A stretch of 49,537 bases of DNA from CAYJLW01 sp964370965 (GTDB lineage Bacteria; Actinomycetota; Acidimicrobiia; UBA2766). Location: contig CAYJLW010000024.1 in the NCBI GenBank assembly GCA_964370965.1, positions 1 to 49,537 of the forward strand. Reading direction: 5' to 3'. The translations under genes and the position numbers were made by a program. The notes under the pieces were generated by a model, which searched no databases, had not been told where the DNA came from, and saw nothing but the letters and a program-made list of their open reading frames with translations. Below are positions 1 through 7,230 of this stretch, in pieces (the first letter of the stretch is position 1; every line of letters starts with the position of its first letter).

Positions 1-54
1 AGGGGGTTGGAGGCTCACGACTCACGTACGTGAGTCGTGAGCCTCCAACCCCCT
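1..54. repeat. 54-bp perfect palindrome
   Basis: Two 27-base arms are exact reverse complements with no spacer; the centre reads ACGTACGT. The right edge touches the stop codon of the minus-strand helicase at 54-56, so as RNA it would form a very long terminator-like stem just after that gene. There is no clear U-tract. Because it lies at the very edge of the window it could also be a fold-back artefact of a contig end. Part of the arm (29-47) resembles sequences near 28483 and 35492. Confidence 0.75.
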
Positions 55-2135
55 CACTCGTCGTCGTCCTCGGGGCCTGCCGGGGTGAGGATGCGGGCGA
101 GGCGGCGGGCGAACGCCGCTCCCTGCAGGCGGGCCATGCCACGGCCCCCGGCGGCGGCGGGGGCTTGCGTGTTGCCCGTGTAGACGACGTCGTCCGCGAC
201 GAGGACGCGCTCGGCCACGCGTCGCTCCACGAGGGCGCCGAGGGCGTCGGCGAGGTCCGGGTCCGCGGCCGTGTCGGTGACCACCACGGGCTCGGGCAGG
301 GCGCCGAGGAGGGCTTCGGTGAGATCCGTGACCCGCAGGCGGGGCGCCCGCAGCAGGACACGGTCGCGGGCGGCGGCGACGTCAAGGGGGGCCCGTTGCA
401 GGAACTCCTCGGCGCTCATCCACTCGACGCCCGGCCACTCGGAGGCGTCGACGTGGCTGCCGTGCTCGGCCACCAGCTCCAGGGCCCGGGCGCAGGGCCC
501 GCCGCGCAGCCACGAGGAGTCGGCGACGACCACGAGCTTGGAGCGGGCCCTGCTCATCGCCACGTTCAGGAGCCGGACCCCCTCGTCGCGCTGCAGGAAC
601 GGGGGCGGCTGGTGGGGGCGCCCGTCGCAGAGGTCGACGACGATCATCTCCCGCTCACCGCCCTGGAAGCGGTGCACGGTGGCGACCTCGACGGCGTCGT
701 CGCGGTCGAGGTCCTCGAGCAGGGAGCGGATGAGGCGCGCCTGTGCGGCGTACGGCGTGGCCACGCCGACGAGACGCTCACCTGGGACCGCTGCGAGGGC
801 GGCGACCTGGGCCACGAAGGCGGCCGAGAGCGGGTTGCAGCGGGAGACGCCCGGGCGGATGGCGACCGGGGCCAGGGGGGCGGTGTCCCAGAGGACGACG
901 GGACGGCCCGGGCCCGGCTCGGCCTCGGCGACGGCGTGGCCGCCCGTGTCCGGGGCGGACTCGAGGCGGCCACCGTAGGCGAAGGTGTTCGTGACGGCGG
1001 CGATCTGCGGGTCGGCCCGGTACTGGCGGGCCAAGAGCCTGAGGCGGGGGTCGGGGGCCCCCTCGGCGATGGCGGCGCCCACGCCGGAGGCGTCGAAGAC
1101 GTCGCGGTGGAGCCAGACGCGGGCCGCGGGCGTGTCCGCGGTGACGACGGGGGGGAGCTGGCGGGGGTCGCCGAAGCACGTCGTGGCCGCCCCGAGGCCG
1201 GCGGCGAGGAGGAGCTGGGGCAGGGGGGCCATGGAGGCCTCGTCGACGAGGACGTGGTCGAAGCGCCGGGACAGGACGGCGTCGGAGAGGGCGATCTTGC
1301 TCAGCGTGGCGGCGAGGACGGAGCCGGGGGCGCCCGCAGAGCCGGCCTCGAACTCCAGCGTGGGGACGGCGTCCTTGAGGCGGTCGACCACGACGTGGTC
1401 CGGGACCTCGGGGAGTTGTGGTGCGCCCAGTCGGACGACCGCGGTGCAGCCGGCGGCGAGGGCCGAGATGACGGCGGCGTCGACGGCGACGTGGGCATGG
1501 GCCGTGAGGAGCACGCGGCGACCGGCGGCGACGAGCTCGGTGGCGAGGCGCCCCAGGGTGCGGGTCTTGCCCGTGCCCGGCGGCCCCCAGACGAAGGTGA
1601 GCTCGCCACCGGCCGCGGCGGCCACGGCGGCCGACTGGTACGGGTCGAGGCCCGGGTAGGAGGGTTCGGGGGCGTCGGGGTCGGGCGCCTCGGGCGGTGA
1701 CGTCCCCCCGCCGGGAGTGGCGCCGAAGAGGCGCCAGAGGGTGTCCTCGTCGAGGTCGAGCTCGCCGGTGGCGAACTGCGTGAGGCGGACCTCGGTGGCC
1801 TCCAGGATGGCGGACGGGTCGATCTCGACCGTACCCCCGGAGACGGCGTCGCCCAGGGTGCGGGGCACCGTGACGACGAGTTCCCGGCCGGAGGCGTCGA
1901 GGAGCTCGCCGGTCTGCATGATGCCGCCCGCGCTCACTGTGGCCGTGAGGGCGTCGAGGCGGGGAGCGGGCCGGCCGAGAGAGAGCCTGTAGGTGTGGCC
2001 GGCGGGACTCGTCTTCTGGCGCCGACCGTTGGTGAAGGCGAGGACACGGCGGCGGCCGCGGCGGTTCACGGCCTCGATCTCGTCCTCGAGCGCGGACGTG
2101 AGACCGGCCAGGACCGGCTCCAGCTCAGGGCGCAA
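54..2135 (-). CDS. Superfamily 1 (UPF1/Dna2-like) ATP-dependent helicase
   Basis: A 693-residue nucleic-acid helicase. Visible motifs in order: Walker A GPPGTGKT near residue 185, a DEAS Walker B box near 300, GDPRQLPP (motif III) shortly after, a QYR motif, HRFQGGERE near 490 (motif V) and NVAMSRAR near 525 (motif VI). These identify the UPF1/Dna2 branch of SF1. The substrate cannot be told from sequence. I chose the TTG start at 2135 because GGAG sits six bases upstream and the first residues match the domain reading; the open frame runs on to 2378, but that part is antisense-style Pro/Arg-rich sequence inside the preceding gene. The start overlaps the upstream stop (2125-2127) by about 11 bases, indicating translational coupling. 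Confidence 0.85.
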   Translation of the reverse strand: MRPELEPVLAGLTSALEDEIEAVNRRGRRRVLAFTNGRRQKTSPAGHTYRLSLGRPAPRLDALTATVSAGGIMQTGELLDASGRELVVTVPRTLGDAVSGGTVEIDPSAILEATEVRLTQFATGELDLDEDTLWRLFGATPGGGTSPPEAPDPDAPEPSYPGLDPYQSAAVAAAAGGELTFVWGPPGTGKTRTLGRLATELVAAGRRVLLTAHAHVAVDAAVISALAAGCTAVVRLGAPQLPEVPDHVVVDRLKDAVPTLEFEAGSAGAPGSVLAATLSKIALSDAVLSRRFDHVLVDEASMAPLPQLLLAAGLGAATTCFGDPRQLPPVVTADTPAARVWLHRDVFDASGVGAAIAEGAPDPRLRLLARQYRADPQIAAVTNTFAYGGRLESAPDTGGHAVAEAEPGPGRPVVLWDTAPLAPVAIRPGVSRCNPLSAAFVAQVAALAAVPGERLVGVATPYAAQARLIRSLLEDLDRDDAVEVATVHRFQGGEREMIVVDLCDGRPHQPPPFLQRDEGVRLLNVAMSRARSKLVVVADSSWLRGGPCARALELVAEHGSHVDASEWPGVEWMSAEEFLQRAPLDVAAARDRVLLRAPRLRVTDLTEALLGALPEPVVVTDTAADPDLADALGALVERRVAERVLVADDVVYTGNTQAPAAAGGRGMARLQGAAFARRLARILTPAGPEDDDE

Positions 2136-3123
2136 CGGGGTCTCCGGTCGCGGTCTCCCCGGTGTCGCGGCCGAGGACGGCCGTTGCCCAGCCGTCGGGG
2201 TGCTCGGCGGCGAGGCAGGACAGCCAGCCTGTGGGGCGGGGCAGCGGTTCCCACCAGAGCCAGCGGACGGTGTCGAGCGCCTCGGGGGCGGCGGGGAGGT
2301 CGGCGCCGGCGACTTCGGCCGCCGCCCACCAGGCGTGGAAACGCCCGGAGGCGCCCCCGCGACGGCGACCGCGGGCACCCCCGGACGCCGCCGCCCACGT
2401 CATGCGGGCGAGAGCGCCGCCCAGGGCGAGGGGGGCGAGACGGACGTCGGCGTCGCCCGCGAGCGCCCCGATGGCGGCGAGGGCGTCGCCCGCCACGACG
2501 GTCACGTGGCACGCGCCCTCGGACTCCGACGTCCATGCCTCGGTGAGGGCATGGAGGGCGCGTTCGACGGCCGCTCCCGGGCCGGCCGCGGGGGCACCTG
2601 CCCTGACCGCCGCCGTCTCGGTGTCTGGCGGTGCGGACGGGTCGGGGAACTCGGCGTCGTGCGAGCGGTAGACGGGGAGGGGACAGGCGTCCTCTCCGGG
2701 CAGGAGGCGGAGGGGGATCTCGAAGACGTGGGCGGCGGCGCGGGTGTCGCCGGTGAGATCCTCGCCCCGCAGGACCCGCTCTTGGGCGACTGCGGCGGCG
2801 ACGTGCGGGCCGGGGAGGTGGGGCGCCAGCGACGCCCAGTCGTGGGCGCAAGCGGCCACCTCGGTGAGGGGGCCGAGGGTGAAGCGGCCCGCCGTGGACT
2901 CGAGGACGCCGGCGGCGAGGGGGGCGGGCCCCTCGAGGGCCAGGCGGTAGTCGACGTGCATCGCCACCGGCCAGAGCTGGCGGCCCCGTTCCACGGCCGC
3001 TCGGCAGAGCCGGGCGAGGCCGAGGAGGTCGTCCCACTCCCGGGTCTCGCAGAGCCCGTCGACGAGGCGCATGAGGCCGGTGACGTCCTCGGTCTCGATG
3101 AGTGGTGTGGGGTCGGTGGCCAT
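2125..3123 (-). CDS. Conserved-looking hypothetical protein upstream of helicase
   Basis: A 332-residue protein that I do not recognise. It has no signal peptide and no convincing membrane segment. It is acidic at the N-terminus, rich in Trp (several WW or WxW positions in the last third), and has an Arg/Gly-rich patch near residue 245. The ATG at 3123 is supported by a TACCTT -10 box seven bases upstream. It is the first gene of a two-gene operon whose second gene, the SF1 helicase, starts inside its 3' end, so a role with that helicase is a reasonable inference but nothing more. Confidence 0.7.
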   Translation of the reverse strand: MATDPTPLIETEDVTGLMRLVDGLCETREWDDLLGLARLCRAAVERGRQLWPVAMHVDYRLALEGPAPLAAGVLESTAGRFTLGPLTEVAACAHDWASLAPHLPGPHVAAAVAQERVLRGEDLTGDTRAAAHVFEIPLRLLPGEDACPLPVYRSHDAEFPDPSAPPDTETAAVRAGAPAAGPGAAVERALHALTEAWTSESEGACHVTVVAGDALAAIGALAGDADVRLAPLALGGALARMTWAAASGGARGRRRGGASGRFHAWWAAAEVAGADLPAAPEALDTVRWLWWEPLPRPTGWLSCLAAEHPDGWATAVLGRDTGETATGDPVAP

Positions 3124-3130
3124 GGGCGGG

Positions 3131-3136
3131 AAGGTA
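3131..3136 (-). promoter_or_regulatory. Leaderless-type -10 box
   Basis: TACCTT read on the minus strand, seven bases before the ATG at 3123, with no Shine-Dalgarno sequence between. It fits the TAnnnT-N6-9-start pattern seen at several other genes in this window. Confidence 0.5.
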
Positions 3137-3202
3137 CCTGGGGGGTGCGACGGAATCAGATGGTGGGTGCGACCGGGGGCCCGGCTGGCAGAATCGGCGG
3201 AC

Positions 3203-3778
3203 ATGCCCGTCGCCGTTCCCCGTCCGCCCACGACCCGAGACCGGGCCCTCCTCTTCGCCGGCGCCGCCCTCGCCGGGACGGTCTTCACGCTCCTGCACGA
3301 GGTCGGCCACTGGGTTGCGGCCCGGGCTGTGGGGGCCGCGCCTTCCTTCCACTGGGACAACGTGGACTGGGACGGCCCCCTCGGCCGGGGCGCCGAGGTC
3401 GCCGCTACGGCGGGCGGCCCCTTGGTCACTTGGGTGCTCGCCGGGACGGGCGCGGCAATCGTCCTCAGGGGCGCTCCGGCGCCGCATCCGTTGGGGACGC
3501 TGCTCGCCGGGGCGGCGCTGCGCTTCCCCCTCAACGTCCTCGCCCTCGCCTTCGGCGCCCGCTCCACGGTCGGCAACGACGAGACGAACCTCGCCCGCCT
3601 CTGGCACCTGCCGGTGGCGCTGGTACAGGTCGTCACGCTGGCCGCCGCCCTCGCCCTGCTCGCCTTCGTGTTCCGCCGCGCGACGTGGTGCGGCCGGGAC
3701 GCCGCCGTGGCCGCGGGCATCGGCGTCGCCGGGACCGTGGTGTGGATCTACGTCCTCGGACCCAAGGCGCTGTCCTGA
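3203..3778 (+). CDS. Small M50-like membrane zinc metallopeptidase
   Basis: A 191-residue integral membrane protein with four or five hydrophobic segments. The first (about residues 15-31) runs into HEVGH at 32-36, a HExxH zinc-protease motif embedded at a membrane edge as in site-2-protease (M50) enzymes. The usual second M50 motif with a metal-binding Asp is not obvious; the ND within GNDETN near residue 120 may serve. It is short for M50 enzymes and has no PDZ domain. The ATG at 3203 was preferred over the longer frame from 3071, because the extension is antisense to the neighbouring 5' end. It is divergent from the helicase operon and convergent with the remnant at 3794. Confidence 0.7.
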   Translation: MPVAVPRPPTTRDRALLFAGAALAGTVFTLLHEVGHWVAARAVGAAPSFHWDNVDWDGPLGRGAEVAATAGGPLVTWVLAGTGAAIVLRGAPAPHPLGTLLAGAALRFPLNVLALAFGARSTVGNDETNLARLWHLPVALVQVVTLAAALALLAFVFRRATWCGRDAAVAAGIGVAGTVVWIYVLGPKALS

Positions 3779-3793
3779 CCCGACTTCGGCGGG

Positions 3794-4375
3794 TCAGGGG
3801 TCCGGCATCTCGCGGCGGAGGAACTCGTCGAATAGCGGAACGGTGAACGCTGTGTCCCCGTGGGCGGGGCTGTACACCATTCCCTTGGAGATGAGGCCGC
3901 TGCGGCGCGGGGCCACCGACTCGACCTTCACCCCGAGGCGCGCAGCGACGTCGCCGGACCGGTGGGGCCCTGGTCCCAGGTCCGCCATCGCGCGCAGGTA
4001 CTTCTTCTCCGCCGGCGTCAGTCGGTCGAAGCGGACCAGGAAGAAGTTCTCGTCCAAGTGCTGCACGACGCTCGGCGTCACTTGCTCCACCAGCGCACGC
4101 TCGACGGGGCTTCCCTCGGCCGCGTTCCACACGCGGTATCCCCACTCCTGGAGGAAGTAGGGGTAGCCGCGGGACAGGCGGACGACGGTGTCCACGGCCT
4201 CATCGGTGAACTCGACGCCCTCCACCGCGGCGGGAACACGAATCGCTGAGCGCGCGTCCCCGTTGTCGAGAGAACCGATCTGGGGGAACTCGAACAACCG
4301 CTCTGCATAGGACTTCGCGTCACCGGCGAGCCCGGGCAGCTGTGGGAGTCCGGCCCCTACGAGCACAACCGGGAG
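3794..4375 (-). pseudogene. C-terminal remnant of an AAA-type ATPase
   Basis: About 190 codons resemble the C-terminal half of a family of AAA ATPases: a VLVGAGLPQLPGLAGDAKSY segment, a YPYFLQEWG helix, then a winged-helix-like end. The N-terminal half with Walker A and B is absent. Translated similarity runs exactly up to an in-frame TAA at 4376-4378 and then stops, and a divergent unrelated gene begins at 4427. A start at the GTG near 4366 is formally possible, but the product could not hydrolyse ATP. I read it as a 5'-truncated gene left by a rearrangement. Confidence 0.7.
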
Positions 4376-4426
4376 TTAGAGTCTCCGCCATTCCGAACCC
4401 TCAACGATTGCGGGGGAAGTTCAAGA

Positions 4427-5665
4427 ATGTCAGCGAAGTTCGGTGTCGCGGCCTTTGCCCCCGAGGATGTCGAGGACGCGCACCGCCGGCACCCCGCGGT
4501 CGATCTCACCGAGTACGCGATCTCTCGCGGGCTGAGCCCGATGGGCTCGGTCCACGTGGCCGCGGTTCGTTCCGTGCAGCCGGCATGGCCCGACTACGTG
4601 TTCAACCTCGCTCGGGGCGTCCTACCCGGCGGCCGCTTCGGCGTCATCGAGCACGACCTCTTCGAGATCGCCACGCACCCCTCCACCGGCATCCAGTACG
4701 GCGGTGGGTTCTACGGCTCGAAGTACAACGCGAGAGGGTCGAGAGGGTTCCTGAACACGGTCCTCCCGATCGAACTGTCGCACAACGAGCCTGTCGGCCC
4801 GTTCGCGGCGTCCGCCGTGTGGGTGCCGACCACCTCGGCGAACGTCCGCGTGCCTGAGGCCGCCCTGTGCCCGCGCCTGGTCGTGCGGCGGTCCGACCGG
4901 ATGCGCACTGTCGGCAACACCGACCTGGAAGACGTCGGTCTGCCCGGGTTCAGGCTTGCCGGCCGCGCCGTCCCCGACGACCTGCGCGCCTCGATCTTTG
5001 GGGGCCTCGTCGGCGAGGTGCTCCGCTGGACGCCCTGGCCCTTTGTCGAGGTGATCCTCAGCTACGGCACCCTCGGGATTCGCTGCAACGGCTACCTCGC
5101 CGCCGCGGACGCACTCGACGGTCTGGCGGGTGCCGCGTCGTCGATCGCCGCCGGGCTGGGCGACGTGTTCGCTGCCTACCACGCGCCGCGGCCCGTCGAT
5201 ACGGTCCTCGCGCCCGCCCTGGGTGCACCGCCGGATTGGGCACCGTGGTTCCCGCAGCCCGGGCCGCTCTGGGCGAACACCTTCCGGGTCGCCGCGGACA
5301 AGTACGGGCTGACACTTGAGGAACCGACCGACCTTCACCGGGCGCTGCCGCACCTCCCGATGCCCGGTGTGGCGCAGGGGATCCTGCGGGGTGTGCTGCC
5401 CCGCACGGGCGTCAACGGCCGCCTGGTGTTCAACGCGCAGGGCGGCGCCACCGAGGGGGCGATGCGGGTCAGCGTGGTGATCGCCGCACCGCTGGGGGCG
5501 CGGTCGACCTCGATCGGTGGTGTCAATGTCCCTGACACGCGCCTGTGCGTCGAACTCGCCGATGACGTCGCCGCCTGTTGGAACCTGGACCGCACTGTAG
5601 AGGGCTTCGACGCCGGTGAGTTTTGCGTGGCCGCGCTCGGCGCCATCCGCTCCACGGTGGGATGA
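4427..5665 (+). CDS. Hypothetical protein, 412 residues
   Basis: I do not recognise the family. No signal peptide or clear membrane span is visible. The sequence is evenly mixed, with Gly/Tyr-rich patches (GGGFYGSKYN near residue 95) and aromatic clusters such as WAPWFPQPGPLWANTF near 280, and it reads like a globular protein. GGGGGAA lies about nine bases before the ATG, supporting the start. Its 3' end overlaps the start assigned to the methyltransferase. It begins about 50 bases from the truncated ATPase, at what looks like a recombination junction. Confidence 0.65.
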   Translation: MSAKFGVAAFAPEDVEDAHRRHPAVDLTEYAISRGLSPMGSVHVAAVRSVQPAWPDYVFNLARGVLPGGRFGVIEHDLFEIATHPSTGIQYGGGFYGSKYNARGSRGFLNTVLPIELSHNEPVGPFAASAVWVPTTSANVRVPEAALCPRLVVRRSDRMRTVGNTDLEDVGLPGFRLAGRAVPDDLRASIFGGLVGEVLRWTPWPFVEVILSYGTLGIRCNGYLAAADALDGLAGAASSIAAGLGDVFAAYHAPRPVDTVLAPALGAPPDWAPWFPQPGPLWANTFRVAADKYGLTLEEPTDLHRALPHLPMPGVAQGILRGVLPRTGVNGRLVFNAQGGATEGAMRVSVVIAAPLGARSTSIGGVNVPDTRLCVELADDVAACWNLDRTVEGFDAGEFCVAALGAIRSTVG

Positions 5666-6533
5666 GCACCTGAGGGTCGCCTATCCCAGGACGCTCTCTG
5701 CCGGCTACGACGTCATCGGACGCGGCTACGCCCGGGTTCGTCGCCCCGACTCCAGGATCGCGGCACGGGTGCATGCTGCGCTGAGGCGCGGTCGGAGGAT
5801 CGTCAACGTCGGCGCGGGCACCGGGTCCTATGAGCCCGACGGGAGGCTGGTCGTGGCGGTGGAGCCTTCGATGCGGATGATCAGCCAACGCCCCGCCGCA
5901 GCGAGTCCTCATATGGTGCGGGCGGCCGGCGCCGATCTGCCATTCGCCGACGGCGTCTTTGACGGGGCGCTTGCCCTGCTCACCGTGCACCACTGGCCCG
6001 ACGCCGAGGCCGGCCTCCGGGAGCTGAGGCGGGTGAGCGCCGGTCCTGTCGTCGTGTTCACGTTCGACCATGCCGTGCATGCATCACAGTGGCTGGTGGC
6101 CGAGTACCTGCCGGCGATGATCGAGCTCGACGTCGACGTGCCGTCCGGTGACGAGATCGCCTGGATGCTCGGTGGTGGCGAGGTCACGGTGGTGCCGGTA
6201 CCGGGCGACTGCACCGACGGCTTCTGCCACGCGTGGTGGAAGCGGCCGGAGGCGTACCTCGACCCGGAGGCGCGAGCGGGCATTTCCGGCATCGCCCGCC
6301 TCCCGGAGCCTGAAGTGGCCGAGGGGATGACTCGGCTGGCGCGTGACATCGAATCGGGCGCCTGGCGTCGCTGGCATCGGGATCTGCTGGAGAGCGACGA
6401 GATCGATGCGGGTCCGCACAACGCGAAGACCGGTCCCCCGGCGCCCGGGGGCGAGGGCTCGCGGGTTGAGCCGGGTTCGCGGCAATCTGTCCAGTGGACA
6501 GTGTCCAGTGGACATAGTATGTTGGCTCCATGA
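5616..6533 (+). CDS. Class I SAM-dependent methyltransferase with altered 3' end
   Basis: The fold is recognisable from the SAM motif I region IVNVGAGTGSYEP, the acidic VAVEPS strand that follows, and the LPFADGVFDGALALLTVHHW segment typical of UbiE-like small-molecule methyltransferases. The substrate is unknown. The start is uncertain: GTG 5616 lies inside the preceding gene, and the family-like part begins near LSAGYDVIGRGY. After about residue 266 (base 6413) the sequence becomes Pro/Gly/Ser-rich and runs through a GC hairpin and the operators of the next operon, so the natural C-terminus seems to have been lost and replaced by read-through. Confidence 0.65.
   Translation: MSFAWPRSAPSAPRWDEHLRVAYPRTLSAGYDVIGRGYARVRRPDSRIAARVHAALRRGRRIVNVGAGTGSYEPDGRLVVAVEPSMRMISQRPAAASPHMVRAAGADLPFADGVFDGALALLTVHHWPDAEAGLRELRRVSAGPVVVFTFDHAVHASQWLVAEYLPAMIELDVDVPSGDEIAWMLGGGEVTVVPVPGDCTDGFCHAWWKRPEAYLDPEARAGISGIARLPEPEVAEGMTRLARDIESGAWRRWHRDLLESDEIDAGPHNAKTGPPAPGGEGSRVEPGSRQSVQWTVSSGHSMLAP
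6488..6514 (+). promoter_or_regulatory. Tandem palindromic operators of the Phd/PIN operon
   Basis: Two identical copies of TGTCCAGTGGACA, at 6488-6500 and 6502-6514. Each is a 6+1+6 inverted repeat, and their centres are 14 bp apart. They end directly at the -10 box of the antitoxin gene. This is the expected layout for cooperative autorepression by a Phd-type antitoxin or its toxin complex. Confidence 0.75.
6515..6520 (+). promoter_or_regulatory. -10 box of toxin-antitoxin operon
   Basis: TAGTAT directly abuts the second operator and lies nine bases before the antitoxin ATG. There is no ribosome binding site, so the transcript is probably leaderless or nearly so. Confidence 0.55.
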
Positions 6534-6778
6534 GGGTGATCCCGGCCACCGAGTTCAAGCAGCACGTCCTGCGCCTCATCGATGCCGTCGCCGCCACAGG
6601 TGACGAGATCGTCGTGAGCAAGCACGGCCGGCCCGTGGCCAAGCTCGTGCCCCTGCGGGAGGGCGAGGCCGGGCGTCCCCTCCAGGGCTGCATGACGGTC
6701 GTCGACGAGAGCGACGACCTGGAGATCGATGTGGAGTGGGAAGCCACCAAGGGTGCCTGGCAACCGTCACGTCGATGA
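6530..6778 (+). CDS. Phd/YefM-type antitoxin
   Basis: An 82-residue protein. The N-terminal MRVIPATEFKQHVLRLIDAV and the following EIVVSKHGRPVAKLVP are the hallmark of the Phd/YefM DNA-binding fold; the acidic, less ordered C-terminus (DESDDLEIDVEWE) is where such antitoxins wrap the toxin. It would neutralise the PIN toxin encoded next and bind the tandem palindromes upstream. Its stop overlaps the toxin start (ATGA), so the two are translationally coupled. Confidence 0.88.
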   Translation: MRVIPATEFKQHVLRLIDAVAATGDEIVVSKHGRPVAKLVPLREGEAGRPLQGCMTVVDESDDLEIDVEWEATKGAWQPSRR

Positions 6779-7191
6779 TCCTCCTCGACACCCATGCCCT
6801 CGTCTGGTGGCAGGCCGGTTCGGAACGGCTGCCCCGGCGGCTGCGCGAGCGGATCGACGCGGCGTCCTCCGTCCACGTCTCTGCGGTCTCGTGTTGGGAG
6901 GTCGCCACGCTTGTGGCCAGGGGGCGCATTCGCCTGGACAGACCGCTGCGGCAATGGGTCTCCGACATGGGGGACCCGGCCAACACGGTCACGCTCGTAC
7001 CTCTCGACCCGTTCGCCGCCGTGCTCGCCGCGGACCTCGACGCCGCCGGCTTCCACCCGGACCCCGCCGACCGTCTCCTCTACGCCACGGCCCACGGCCT
7101 CGGCGTGCCCTTCGCCACGGCGGACGCCCGCATGAGGCGATTCGCCTCGGACGCGCCGACGCACCTGCGTGTCGCCTGCGTCTGGACATGA
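6775..7191 (+). CDS. PIN-domain ribonuclease toxin (VapC-like)
   Basis: A 138-residue PIN domain. The conserved acidic residues are present: D5 in LLDTHALVWW, E42 in SCWEVA, D99 in DPADRLLYATA and D117 in FATADARM, which together would bind Mg2+ for RNA cleavage. All four are intact, so the toxin looks functional. The WW after the first Asp and the DPADRLL block are typical of PIN proteins paired with Phd rather than VapB antitoxins. ATG 6775 overlaps the antitoxin stop. Confidence 0.88.
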   Translation: MILLDTHALVWWQAGSERLPRRLRERIDAASSVHVSAVSCWEVATLVARGRIRLDRPLRQWVSDMGDPANTVTLVPLDPFAAVLAADLDAAGFHPDPADRLLYATAHGLGVPFATADARMRRFASDAPTHLRVACVWT

Positions 7192-7216
7192 GCGACGCAG
7201 GGCGGAGACGCTGCGG

Positions 7217-7222
7217 TAGGTT
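7217..7222 (+). promoter_or_regulatory. Leaderless-type -10 box
   Basis: TAGGTT followed by eight bases and GTG 7231, fitting the recurrent TAnnnT pattern of this window. Confidence 0.45.
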
Positions 7223-7230
7223 CGGGACCG

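Noticed and set aside
2136..2378. Longer N-terminus for the SF1 helicase
   Set aside because: The extra 81 codons lie inside the upstream gene in another frame and are Pro/Arg/Ser-rich; TTG 2135 has a proper ribosome site.
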